Shown here: positions 18,553 through 26,394 of the stretch, in pieces
Layout of the letters: each line of letters starts with the position of its first letter
Position numbering within the stretch: position 1 is the stretch's first letter
NCBI GenBank assembly: GCA_027307115.1
Contig: DAHUXN010000095.1
Span: forward strand, 25,890-89,889
Length of the DNA stretch: 64,000 bases
Direction of reading: 5' to 3'
DNA from: Acidobacteriota bacterium
GTDB taxonomy: Bacteria > Acidobacteriota > Terriglobia > Acidiferrales > UBA7541
Notes under the pieces: generated by a model
What the model saw: the letters and a program-made list of their open reading frames with translations, nothing else
Databases searched by the model: none
Told to the model about the DNA's origin: nothing
Position numbers and translations under genes: made by a program

Positions 18553-18855
18553 AGCTTCAGCGGCGGAAGTAGGGCTGACGATTTTTGAGAAGAGGGGAAA
18601 GCAGATTCCTCGTCGCATTGCTCCTCGGAATGACACGAGTTTTATTTTAGGTGAATCGTAAATTTCGACGCATGTCTTTGGCCGCCTTCAGGGGTTAACC
18701 TCCCCTGTATTCTCAGAAGTTCTCTGTTGGAGCTCGGCGCGCAGGCAAGCTCCGACCGTGAAAGCAGGATGCCCGCAGAGCTACAAGTTCGGTGGTGTCC
18801 TAATTGCGTGCATTGCCCAGCAAGGTTTAGGACCGCGCGCAGTCGATGAGGCTTC
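18553..18855. other. Intergenic gap between convergent genes
   Basis: This 303-bp stretch lies between the BNR gene and the first racemase gene. It contains short GC-rich segments but I find no supported gene, tRNA or clean terminator in it. Confidence 0.6.
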
Positions 18856-19920
18856 TTATTTTGTGTTGCCCCAGATATCGCCTACGGTGAAACCTTCCGG
18901 AAACGGATCGTCGCTTTCAAGAACGTATTGAGAGAAGCCGGTGATCCACGCGCGTCCGCTGATGGTGGGAACTACGGCTGGATAGCGGCCGACGCGCGAT
19001 TCGCCGATGAGCCGGCCCCTGAACGTGGTGCCTAGAATTCCCTGGTGAACAAAATCCTGATGGAGCGGCAGCGCACCCTTTGCACGCAATGCGGCCATTT
19101 TTGCGCAAGTGCCCGTGCCGCAGGGCGAACGGTCCAGCGCGCCAGTCCAAGACGAAGGGCGATTCCAATCGAGTTTGCCGGTGGAAACGATCACGGCGTT
19201 CTTGCGGTGAATTTCTGGATTGAATGAAGGCGCGGAAAGTTGCGCGATGGTGATTCCTGAGATCGCGGGATTTTCAGGATGCGCGACGGGAAGCTGTTGC
19301 TGTGCCGCCGCCTTGATCATTTCTCCGACGCGAACGATGTCGCGGGCTTCATTGGGCTCCAGACGGATTCCCAAAGGTTCGGCATCTGCAATAACGTAGA
19401 ACATTCCTCCGTAAGCGACATCCACCTTGACGGTGCCCAATCCCCGCACTTCAATCGGCGCATCCAGATGAACGGCGAAGGCAGGGACATTTTGAAATGT
19501 GACGCGAGTGACTTTCGAATTCTCGATTTCAGCTTCGACTTCGATTAGACCCGCAGGCGTGTCCAATTTCAGGCGCATAATGTGGCCGCGAACCGGAATC
19601 ATGCCGGTTTCGAGCAGCACGGTGACGACGCAAATGGTGTTCGTGCCGGACATCGGTGGATATTCGACCTGCTCCATGATGATGAACCCAGCGTCCGCGT
19701 CGGGATGTGTGGGCGGCAGAATTAGATTGCAATTGGACGCAGGGTAGCCGCGGGGCTCGCGGAGCATGAGCTTGCGAAGACTGTCGGCGTGCGTTTCGAA
19801 GTAAACTTTTTTCTCGAACATTGTTTTGCCCGGGACATCTGGAACTCCGCCGATAATGACGCGCCCCGGTTCCCCGCAAGCGTGAGCATCGACCGCCGAA
19901 ATCATGCGCGAGAACTGCAT
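18856..19920 (-). CDS. Proline racemase superfamily enzyme, Ser/Cys type
   Basis: The ATG at 19920, with GGAGG upstream, gives 354 residues. Two motifs carry the acid/base pair of this superfamily. The second is intact (DRSPCGTGT, Cys267), but the first is MSGTN, with Ser91 where racemases and 4-hydroxyproline epimerases have Cys. Superfamily members include proline racemase, 4-hydroxyproline 2-epimerase and trans-3-hydroxyproline dehydratase, and Ser/Cys members have been described. The exact reaction is therefore open: a hydroxyproline epimerase or a 3-hydroxyproline dehydratase are the leading options. It is transcribed away from the other hydroxyproline genes across a shared control region. 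Confidence 0.85.
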   Translation of the reverse strand: MQFSRMISAVDAHACGEPGRVIIGGVPDVPGKTMFEKKVYFETHADSLRKLMLREPRGYPASNCNLILPPTHPDADAGFIIMEQVEYPPMSGTNTICVVTVLLETGMIPVRGHIMRLKLDTPAGLIEVEAEIENSKVTRVTFQNVPAFAVHLDAPIEVRGLGTVKVDVAYGGMFYVIADAEPLGIRLEPNEARDIVRVGEMIKAAAQQQLPVAHPENPAISGITIAQLSAPSFNPEIHRKNAVIVSTGKLDWNRPSSWTGALDRSPCGTGTCAKMAALRAKGALPLHQDFVHQGILGTTFRGRLIGESRVGRYPAVVPTISGRAWITGFSQYVLESDDPFPEGFTVGDIWGNTK

Positions 19921-19967
19921 GAGCGCCTCCAGTGGTGCGCGAAGAAGTGAAAGAGAAGCCAAACGTC

Positions 19968-19986
19968 TTGTATATAGTATATTCAA
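19968..19986. promoter_or_regulatory. Near-palindromic operator between divergent racemase genes
   Basis: TTGTATATAGTATATTCAA matches its own reverse complement at 16 of 19 positions. It sits 48 bp before one start and 79 bp before the other, ideal for controlling both directions. Its style (TTGTATA... with an AT core) resembles operators of GntR-family regulators, which often govern hydroxyproline genes. No such regulator is in the window. Confidence 0.6.
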
Positions 19987-20064
19987 CAGGTTATATTTCA
20001 ATGTTTCAGAGACTGCGGAGAAGTGTGCGTCCGCTTATTCTGCTTCTGGTGAAGCGAAAAGTTT

Positions 20065-21027
20065 ATGCGAGAACAAGTTAGTCGTGTTCGGATAATCGAT
20101 TCTCATACGGGCGGCGAGCCAACGCGAGTCGTTATTGCGGGAGGGCCGGCGCTGGGCGGCGGGCCACTGTCCGCCCGGCTGGCGCGGTTTCGCGAGGAAT
20201 TCGACTGGTTTCGGTCTGCGGTAGTAAACGAACCTCGCGGATCGGATGCGGTTGTGGGCGCGCTGTTATGCGAACCGGAGGACCCGTCGTGCACGGCGGG
20301 CGTGATTTTTTTTAACAATGTTGGATACCTTGGCATGTGCGGGCACGGGACAATTGGTTTGCTTGTAACTCTGAAGCACCTCGGGCGGCTTAAGCCCGGC
20401 GAGCATCAGATCGAGACTCCCGTAGGAAATGTAACTGCGCGGCTGCACGAAACGGGCGAAGTGTCCGTCGACAATGTTGAGAGTTATCGCACAGGCGCGG
20501 GGATTGGGGTGGACGTTCCCGGGCACGGTTTGGTCACGGGAGACGTGGCGTGGGGCGGGAACTGGTTTTTTCTGGTGAATGAGCACGGCATGGAAATTTC
20601 TCTGGAGAACGTCGAGAGACTGACGGAATTCACGTGGCAAATTCGCCAGGCGATTACACGCGCAGGCATAAGAGGCAAGAACGGCGAGGAAATCGATCAC
20701 ATCGAGTTGTTTGGCCCTTCCAAGATTCCCGGCGTGAATAGCAGGAATTTTGTGCTGTGTCCGGGGAAGAGTTATGACCGTTCACCGTGCGGAACAGGCA
20801 CGTGCGCGAAGATGGCGTGTCTCTACGCGGACGGCAAATTGAAGGAAGGCGCAATCTGGCGGCAGGAAAGCATTGTGGGGAGCGTGTTCGAAGGCAGCAT
20901 CAAGATTCAGGACGGGATGCGAGACGGGCATGTGCACCCGAGCATCAAGGGAACGGCATACATTGATGCAGAGGGGGACCTGATACTGGACGAAAACGAT
21001 CCGTTTCGTTTCGGAATTACAAAATGA
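20065..21027 (+). CDS. 4-hydroxyproline 2-epimerase
   Basis: This 320-residue proline racemase superfamily protein has both catalytic cysteines: Cys92 in MCGHGT and Cys242 in SPCGTGT. The MCGHGTIG motif, together with the neighbouring dehydrogenase, deaminase and semialdehyde dehydrogenase genes, points to 4-hydroxyproline 2-epimerase rather than proline racemase. It would turn trans-4-hydroxy-L-proline into cis-4-hydroxy-D-proline in the cytoplasm. The next gene overlaps it by four bases, and the operon runs to at least 26247. Confidence 0.9.
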   Translation: MREQVSRVRIIDSHTGGEPTRVVIAGGPALGGGPLSARLARFREEFDWFRSAVVNEPRGSDAVVGALLCEPEDPSCTAGVIFFNNVGYLGMCGHGTIGLLVTLKHLGRLKPGEHQIETPVGNVTARLHETGEVSVDNVESYRTGAGIGVDVPGHGLVTGDVAWGGNWFFLVNEHGMEISLENVERLTEFTWQIRQAITRAGIRGKNGEEIDHIELFGPSKIPGVNSRNFVLCPGKSYDRSPCGTGTCAKMACLYADGKLKEGAIWRQESIVGSVFEGSIKIQDGMRDGHVHPSIKGTAYIDAEGDLILDENDPFRFGITK

Positions 21028-22151
21028 GGGCGGGTGCCTATGACGTAGTCATCGTCGGCGCGGGGATCGTTGGCGCTGCGTGTGCGTGGGCTTGCGCGAG
21101 CGAGGGACTGCGCGTCGCGGTGATCGAAGCGGACATCATTGGAGGAGGCGCGACCGGGGCGGGCATGGGCCACCTGGTGGTGATGGACGATTCCAAGGCG
21201 CAGTTCGCTCTGACTCGATACTCGCGCTCGCTATGGCAGCAACTGGTTACGGAATTGCCGGGCGATGTGGAGTACGAATCGTGCGGAACGATTTGGGTGG
21301 CCGCTGACCAAGAGGAAATGGAGGCCGTCAGGCAGAAAAAGGAGTTTTACGAGACGCGCGGCGTGCCGGCGGAAATGCTGGATGCGAAAGCGCTGCGCAT
21401 GGCGGAGCCGAACCTGCGCGAAGGGTTAGCTGGTGGGTTGCGAGTGCCTGGCGATGCGGTGATTTATGCGCCGTGCGCGGCGCGCTTTTTCATCGAACGA
21501 GCGCAGTCACGCGGCGCCGAATTGTATCTGCCGCGCGTGGTGACGGGGATCACGGCCGAAGGTGTGCGGCTAAATGATGGTACCGTTATCGCCGCTCACC
21601 GAGTGGTGAATGCAGCGGGAACGTGGTCGCCGATGCTGACGCCGGGGATTGAAGTGAAAAAACGCAAAGGGCACCTGGTGATTACCGAACGATATGCCGG
21701 GTTCGTGAAGCATCAATTGGTGGAGCTCGGATATCTGAAGAGCGCGCATTCGATGACGACGGAATCGGTGGCGTTCAACGTGCAGCCGCGGCGCACGGGT
21801 CAGATGTTGATCGGATCGTCGCGGCAATTCGATATGGAGGGCAAAGGAGTCGACGCGAATATTTTGAGGCGCATGCTGGGGCGAGCTGCGGAGTTTTTGC
21901 CGGGAGTGAATCGATTGTCCGCGATTCGTAGTTGGACGGGTTTTCGCGCGGCAACACCTGATAAGTTGCCACTGATTGGTCCGTGGCCGGGCCACGAAAA
22001 TTTATTTCTTGCGACGGGACATGAAGGTCTGGGCATTACGACATCACTGGGAACGGCGAAACTGTTGGTGGATCAATTGTTGCGACGCACGTCCGAAATT
22101 CCGATCGCGCCATATTTACCTTCGCGGGTTCCGGAGAGCGTACATGCCTAA
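21024..22151 (+). CDS. D-hydroxyproline dehydrogenase, FAD (DAO-type) subunit
   Basis: This 375-residue protein has an N-terminal Rossmann dinucleotide site (VVIVGAGIVGAACAWACASEGLRVAVIE) and the glycine-oxidase/DAO fold through the end (GFRAATPDKLPLIGPWPGHENLFLATGHEGLGITTS). In the three-component D-hydroxyproline dehydrogenases this is the subunit that oxidises cis-4-hydroxy-D-proline to 1-pyrroline-4-hydroxy-2-carboxylate. Both partner genes follow with overlapping ends. The closest named relatives are HcnC and LhpB-like proteins; the context decides between substrates. Confidence 0.88.
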   Translation: MRAGAYDVVIVGAGIVGAACAWACASEGLRVAVIEADIIGGGATGAGMGHLVVMDDSKAQFALTRYSRSLWQQLVTELPGDVEYESCGTIWVAADQEEMEAVRQKKEFYETRGVPAEMLDAKALRMAEPNLREGLAGGLRVPGDAVIYAPCAARFFIERAQSRGAELYLPRVVTGITAEGVRLNDGTVIAAHRVVNAAGTWSPMLTPGIEVKKRKGHLVITERYAGFVKHQLVELGYLKSAHSMTTESVAFNVQPRRTGQMLIGSSRQFDMEGKGVDANILRRMLGRAAEFLPGVNRLSAIRSWTGFRAATPDKLPLIGPWPGHENLFLATGHEGLGITTSLGTAKLLVDQLLRRTSEIPIAPYLPSRVPESVHA

Positions 22152-22392
22152 GGCGTTTTCAGTGACGGTGAATGGCGCGCAGGTTGACGCGACGGAAGAT
22201 ATGACCGCGCTGGCGGCAATTCTGTTGAGTGGCACGACAACTTTGCGACGTTCCGTAAGCGGTGAGCAGCGCGGCGCGCTGTGCGGAATGGGCGTGTGCT
22301 TCGAATGCAGAGTGACGATCAATGGAGAACACCATTGCCGCTCCTGCCAGATACGATGCGCGCAGGAAATGGACATTCGAACGGATGAATAA
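22144..22392 (+). CDS. D-hydroxyproline dehydrogenase, small 2Fe-2S subunit
   Basis: This 82-residue protein begins at an ATG inside the end of the FAD subunit gene (8-bp overlap). Cysteines 47, 52 and 55 (ALCGMGVCFEC) plus the C65-R-S-C68 pair give a ferredoxin-like 2Fe-2S site, as in HcnA-type subunits. It would pass electrons between the two flavoproteins. Its stop overlaps the start of the third subunit gene, so the three are translationally coupled. Confidence 0.88.
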   Translation: MPKAFSVTVNGAQVDATEDMTALAAILLSGTTTLRRSVSGEQRGALCGMGVCFECRVTINGEHHCRSCQIRCAQEMDIRTDE

Positions 22393-23653
22393 TTCACGGC
22401 GCAGCTTCGATGTGCTTGTGGTTGGCGCGGGACCCGCGGGAATCGCGGCGGCGTGTTGCGCGGCACAAGCTGGCGTGCGCGTGGGGATCGTCGACAACAA
22501 CGCGCGTCCGGGTGGACAGATCTGGCGAGGCGAAACGCAGGATTCGAATGTTGCGGACGCGGCGGATTGGCTTCGGAAGCTTGCCAGTTCGCGCGCGGAG
22601 ATATTGGCTCCGATGGAAGTGTTCGCGCAGCCGGAAGCCGGCAGACTCACCGCGACATCCTCGGACGGCGTGTGCGAGTTGGGTTACAAGAAACTGATTC
22701 TGTGCACAGGGGCGCGGGAGCGTTTCCTGCCGTTTCCGGGATGGACGTTGCCGAATGTGATGGGAGCGGGGGGATTACAGGCGGTGGTGAAGTCAGGAAT
22801 GGACATTGCGGGCAAGAAAGTAATCCTTGCCGGGAGCGGGCCTTTGCTTTTGGCAGTTGGCGCGCATTTGAGGGCGCACGGAGCCGATGTACGTACGATT
22901 GCGGAACAGGCGCCGTGGTCGCGTCTGATTCGATTTGGCATGGCTCTGGCATCTCGCGGACGGAAGATCTCTCAGGCACTTCAGCTGAAGAAACGGCTTT
23001 CACGGATTGCGTTTCGCGCAGGGTGTTGGGTAGTGGCCGCGGAAGGGGATGGCAAGGTTGAAAGCGTTACCCTGCGAACCGTACATAAAACATGGAGGGA
23101 ACCGTGCGACTATCTCGCCTGCGGGTTCCACCTGGTGCCGAATACGGAACTGGCGTCGCTCCTTGGGTGTGAGTTGCGAGGCGGATTTGTGCGAACCGAT
23201 GAGTTTCAGCAGAGTTCGGTCTCTGGAATCTATTGCGCGGGCGAACCGACAGGGATCGGCGGGCTGGAACTGTCGATTGCGGAGGGGCAAATCGCCGGGT
23301 TCGCGGCGGCGGGCCAGCGCGAAAGGGCGCAGGAGTATTTCGGCGAACAGAAAAGCCAGCGTCGCTTTTCGATGGCGTTGGAGCGCGCTTTTATGCTGCG
23401 AGATGAATTGAGGCCGTTGGCGAGCGCAGAGACAATCGTTTGCCGCTGCGAAGACGTAAAGTTTGGGCGGCTGCGGGAGCAGTCGTCCTGGCGCGCGGCG
23501 AAATTGCAAACGCGCTGCGGGATGGGACCGTGCCAGGGCCGGATTTGTGGACCTGCAGTGGAGTTTTTGTTTGGATGGAAGGCGGAGTCCGCACGTCCGC
23601 CGATTTTTCCGGTGGCGGTGGAGAGTTTAGCTGCGACCGCGTGCGCAGAATGA
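22385..23653 (+). CDS. D-hydroxyproline dehydrogenase, NAD(P)/FAD pyridine-disulfide-type subunit
   Basis: The ATG at 22385 gives 422 residues. There are two dinucleotide-binding sites, VLVVGAGPAGIAAACCAAQAG near the start and KVILAGSGPLLLAVGAHL near residue 150. At the C-terminus a BFD-like cysteine region (VCRCEDVKFG, then RCGMGPCQGRICG) probably holds a second iron-sulfur cluster. This matches the HcnB-like subunit of heteromeric D-hydroxyproline dehydrogenases. It completes the complex encoded from 21024. Confidence 0.87.
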   Translation: MNNSRRSFDVLVVGAGPAGIAAACCAAQAGVRVGIVDNNARPGGQIWRGETQDSNVADAADWLRKLASSRAEILAPMEVFAQPEAGRLTATSSDGVCELGYKKLILCTGARERFLPFPGWTLPNVMGAGGLQAVVKSGMDIAGKKVILAGSGPLLLAVGAHLRAHGADVRTIAEQAPWSRLIRFGMALASRGRKISQALQLKKRLSRIAFRAGCWVVAAEGDGKVESVTLRTVHKTWREPCDYLACGFHLVPNTELASLLGCELRGGFVRTDEFQQSSVSGIYCAGEPTGIGGLELSIAEGQIAGFAAAGQRERAQEYFGEQKSQRRFSMALERAFMLRDELRPLASAETIVCRCEDVKFGRLREQSSWRAAKLQTRCGMGPCQGRICGPAVEFLFGWKAESARPPIFPVAVESLAATACAE

Positions 23654-23678
23654 ATGCGCGAACACACAAGGAGCACCA

Positions 23679-24599
23679 ATGAACTGGACAGGAGTGATGC
23701 CGGCGATTACGACGTGCTTTGACCGCGACTACAAGATAGATCACGATTTCGTTGCGAATCATTGCCGGTGGCTCGTGGAACATGGATGTACGGGAATCGT
23801 GCCGCTGGGGTCGTTGGGAGAGGGCGCGGCGCTCGAATATGCGGAGAAAGTCGCCGTCATCGAAACTTGCGTTCGTTCCGTCGGCAAGAAGGCGCCCGTC
23901 GTAGCGGCGATATCGTCTCTGCGGACTGCGGAGGCAGTGGAGTTAGCGAAGACGGCAGCGGACAAAGGATGCGCTGGCGTGATGATTTTGCCACCGTACG
24001 TCTATCGCGGCGACTGGCGGGAAATGAAATCGCATGTGGTGGCGGTGCTACGCGCGACGAAACTGCCATGCATGCTTTACAACAATCCAGTGTCATACGG
24101 GACGGATTTTTTGCCGGAGCAAATCGCCGAACTAGCGAATGAACACAAGAATCTGGAGTCCGTAAAGGAATCAAGCACCGATGTGCGGCGCGTGACCGCG
24201 ATTCGCGCGTTGCTTGGAGACCGGCTGGCGGTGTTTATGGGCGTCGATGATGCGATTGTCGAAGGCGTGCAAGCGGGCGCGGTAGGGTGGATCGCCGGTC
24301 TCGTCAATGCGCTGCCGGAGGAGTCCGTGGATTTGTTTCGCTTTGCCGCTGAAGGCAAAATCGACGAGGCGTCGGCGACTTATAAATGGTTTTTGCCGCT
24401 TTTGCGGATGGACACGGTTCCGAAATTCGTGCAGTTGATCAAGCTGGTGCAGCAGGAAGTGGGAATGGGGAATGCGCGGGTGCGTCCGCCGAGAATGGAG
24501 TTGGAGGGCAAGGAATTGGATGAGGCGAGAATGATTATCCGAGCGGCCCTGAAGACGCGTCCAGGACGGAACGCGGAACGGGAAACCACTCGCGCGTAG
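23679..24599 (+). CDS. 1-pyrroline-4-hydroxy-2-carboxylate deaminase (DapA family)
   Basis: This 306-residue TIM-barrel protein belongs to the dihydrodipicolinate synthase/N-acetylneuraminate lyase family. The Schiff-base lysine is Lys163 (LESVKESS), and the tyrosine region (CMLYNNPVSYG) is present. Within a hydroxyproline operon, family members deaminate the pyrroline product to alpha-ketoglutarate semialdehyde. The sequence alone would also allow other DapA-like aldolases, so the specific name rests on context. AGGAG lies upstream of the ATG. Confidence 0.85.
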   Translation: MNWTGVMPAITTCFDRDYKIDHDFVANHCRWLVEHGCTGIVPLGSLGEGAALEYAEKVAVIETCVRSVGKKAPVVAAISSLRTAEAVELAKTAADKGCAGVMILPPYVYRGDWREMKSHVVAVLRATKLPCMLYNNPVSYGTDFLPEQIAELANEHKNLESVKESSTDVRRVTAIRALLGDRLAVFMGVDDAIVEGVQAGAVGWIAGLVNALPEESVDLFRFAAEGKIDEASATYKWFLPLLRMDTVPKFVQLIKLVQQEVGMGNARVRPPRMELEGKELDEARMIIRAALKTRPGRNAERETTRA

Positions 24600-24627
24600 A
24601 AGGGGTTTGAGCAAAAGGAGCTTTGCA

Positions 24628-26247
24628 ATGGGATTAAGCGGCAGATCGATCCTCGGGAATGAATTGGGCAAGACGGGCGGCAAGATATTCCACGCGATAA
24701 ATCCCGCCACGGGACAGGAACTTGAGCCGAATTATTATTCCGCCGATGCGAAAGAGGTGGACTCCGCTGCGCGAATGGCAGCGACCGCGTTTCCTGAGTA
24801 CAGCGCAGTATCCGGAAAAACGAAAGGCGCGCTGCTGAGAAAGATTGCAGAGCGAATCGAAGGCCTAGGCGACGATTTAGTCACGCGAGCCGTGCAGGAA
24901 ACGGCGCTGCCGCCTGCGAGAATCAAGAATGAAACGGCGCGAACCTGTTTTCAGCTTCGGCTTTTCGCGGAGGTGGTCGAAGAAGGGTCATGGGTCGACG
25001 CGCGAATTGATCGCGGCGATCCTGGGCGGAAGCCAGCGCCGAAGCTAGATGTACGTTCGTTATGGAGAGCGCTTGGACCGGTAGCGGTTTTTTGCGCAAG
25101 CAATTTTCCGATTGCGTTTTCGGTCGCGGGAGGCGATACAGCGTCGGCGCTGGCAGCGGGGAATCCCGTGGTGGTGCGGGCTCACGCCGCGCATCCGGGC
25201 ACGGCGGAGATGGTAGGGCAGGTAATTCAACGCGCTGTGAAGGAGTCAGGTTTGCCCGAGGGGATTTTTTCACTGCTGTTCGATGCAGGAACGGAAGGGG
25301 GTTTGGCGCTCGTCAATCACACTGCGATCAAGGCGGTTGGATTCACAGGATCAAGACACGGAGGACGCGCGCTGATGGACGCGGCGGCGGCACGCCCGGA
25401 GCCAATTCCGGTGTTCGCCGAAATGAGCAGCACAAATCCCGTTTTCATTTTGCCCGGAGCGATGAAAGAAAGAGGCGTTGAAATCGCGAAGGGAGTGCAC
25501 GCGTCCGTGACGCTGGGGGCGGGACAGTTCTGCACAAAGCCCGGGGTTGTCGTGGTGGGGAATGATGCGCCCGCGCGTGAATTTGCCACGAGTGTGCGCG
25601 AGATGATGAAGGCGAGTGGCGAGTTCACGCTGCTGACATCGCGCATTCATGAGGCGTATCGCACTGGGGTCGAGGCCAGGAGCCGAGAAGATAAAGTCAG
25701 GCAAGCGCCGCGTGCCGGCGAGGACGCGACCGCAAGCGGGTTTCGGGTAAATACGGCGCTTTTCGAAACGGATGCGCATGCGTTCATCGAGAATGAAGAT
25801 TTGCAGTCCGAGATTTTTGGACCGTCGACATTGATCGTCCGCCATGATTCCCGTGACGAACTCCTGGCCATTGCGCGAGGACTGGAAGGACATTTGACGG
25901 CTACGCTGCACGGCACGGAGAACGACCTGCGCGAGTTTGCGGACCTGGTTGCGATACTTGAGACCAAAGTTGGAAGATTGATCTTCAACGGTTATCCAAC
26001 CGGCGTGGAAGTTTGCCACGCAATGGTGCATGGAGGGCCGTACCCGGCGACGTCCGACGGGCGTTCGACTTCGGTGGGGACGCAAGCGATTTATCGCTTC
26101 GCGCGGCCGGTATGCTATCAGGATTTCCCCGACGCTTCGCTTCCCGACGAGCTGAAAAATGAAAACCCGCTGGGAATCTGGCGGCTCGTTGACGGGCAAA
26201 TGACTCGTGACAAATTGACCGCGACGGCGGGAGTAAAATCGGCTTAA
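24628..26247 (+). CDS. Alpha-ketoglutarate semialdehyde dehydrogenase
   Basis: The ATG at 24628 is preceded by AAGGAG and gives 539 residues. It is an aldehyde dehydrogenase with the catalytic Cys302 (GAGQFCTKPG) and general base Glu265 (VFAEMSSTNPVF). Length and the C-terminal pattern (SDGRSTSVGTQAIYRFARPV) fit the ketoglutarate-semialdehyde/FALDH-like branch. It would oxidise alpha-ketoglutarate semialdehyde to alpha-ketoglutarate with NAD(P), the last step of the pathway, feeding the TCA cycle. Confidence 0.9.
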   Translation: MGLSGRSILGNELGKTGGKIFHAINPATGQELEPNYYSADAKEVDSAARMAATAFPEYSAVSGKTKGALLRKIAERIEGLGDDLVTRAVQETALPPARIKNETARTCFQLRLFAEVVEEGSWVDARIDRGDPGRKPAPKLDVRSLWRALGPVAVFCASNFPIAFSVAGGDTASALAAGNPVVVRAHAAHPGTAEMVGQVIQRAVKESGLPEGIFSLLFDAGTEGGLALVNHTAIKAVGFTGSRHGGRALMDAAAARPEPIPVFAEMSSTNPVFILPGAMKERGVEIAKGVHASVTLGAGQFCTKPGVVVVGNDAPAREFATSVREMMKASGEFTLLTSRIHEAYRTGVEARSREDKVRQAPRAGEDATASGFRVNTALFETDAHAFIENEDLQSEIFGPSTLIVRHDSRDELLAIARGLEGHLTATLHGTENDLREFADLVAILETKVGRLIFNGYPTGVEVCHAMVHGGPYPATSDGRSTSVGTQAIYRFARPVCYQDFPDASLPDELKNENPLGIWRLVDGQMTRDKLTATAGVKSA

Positions 26248-26394
26248 AGGGGGACGCTCGAGCAAGTCTGTTCCCTCAGATACTCCGTTTTTCACGTCCC
26301 AATCAAATCGTTAGCGACGCGTTAAGAAACCTGATACATTTCCGGCACTGATTTATCGCGATGGCTGGTTATTTGGCCGGAGAGTAATGCGCGC

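Noticed and set aside
18553..18855. Third copy of the two-hairpin repeat
   Set aside because: The gap has GC-rich blocks that look superficially similar, but none of the shared AGCTGCAAA or CACACAGACTC blocks are present.
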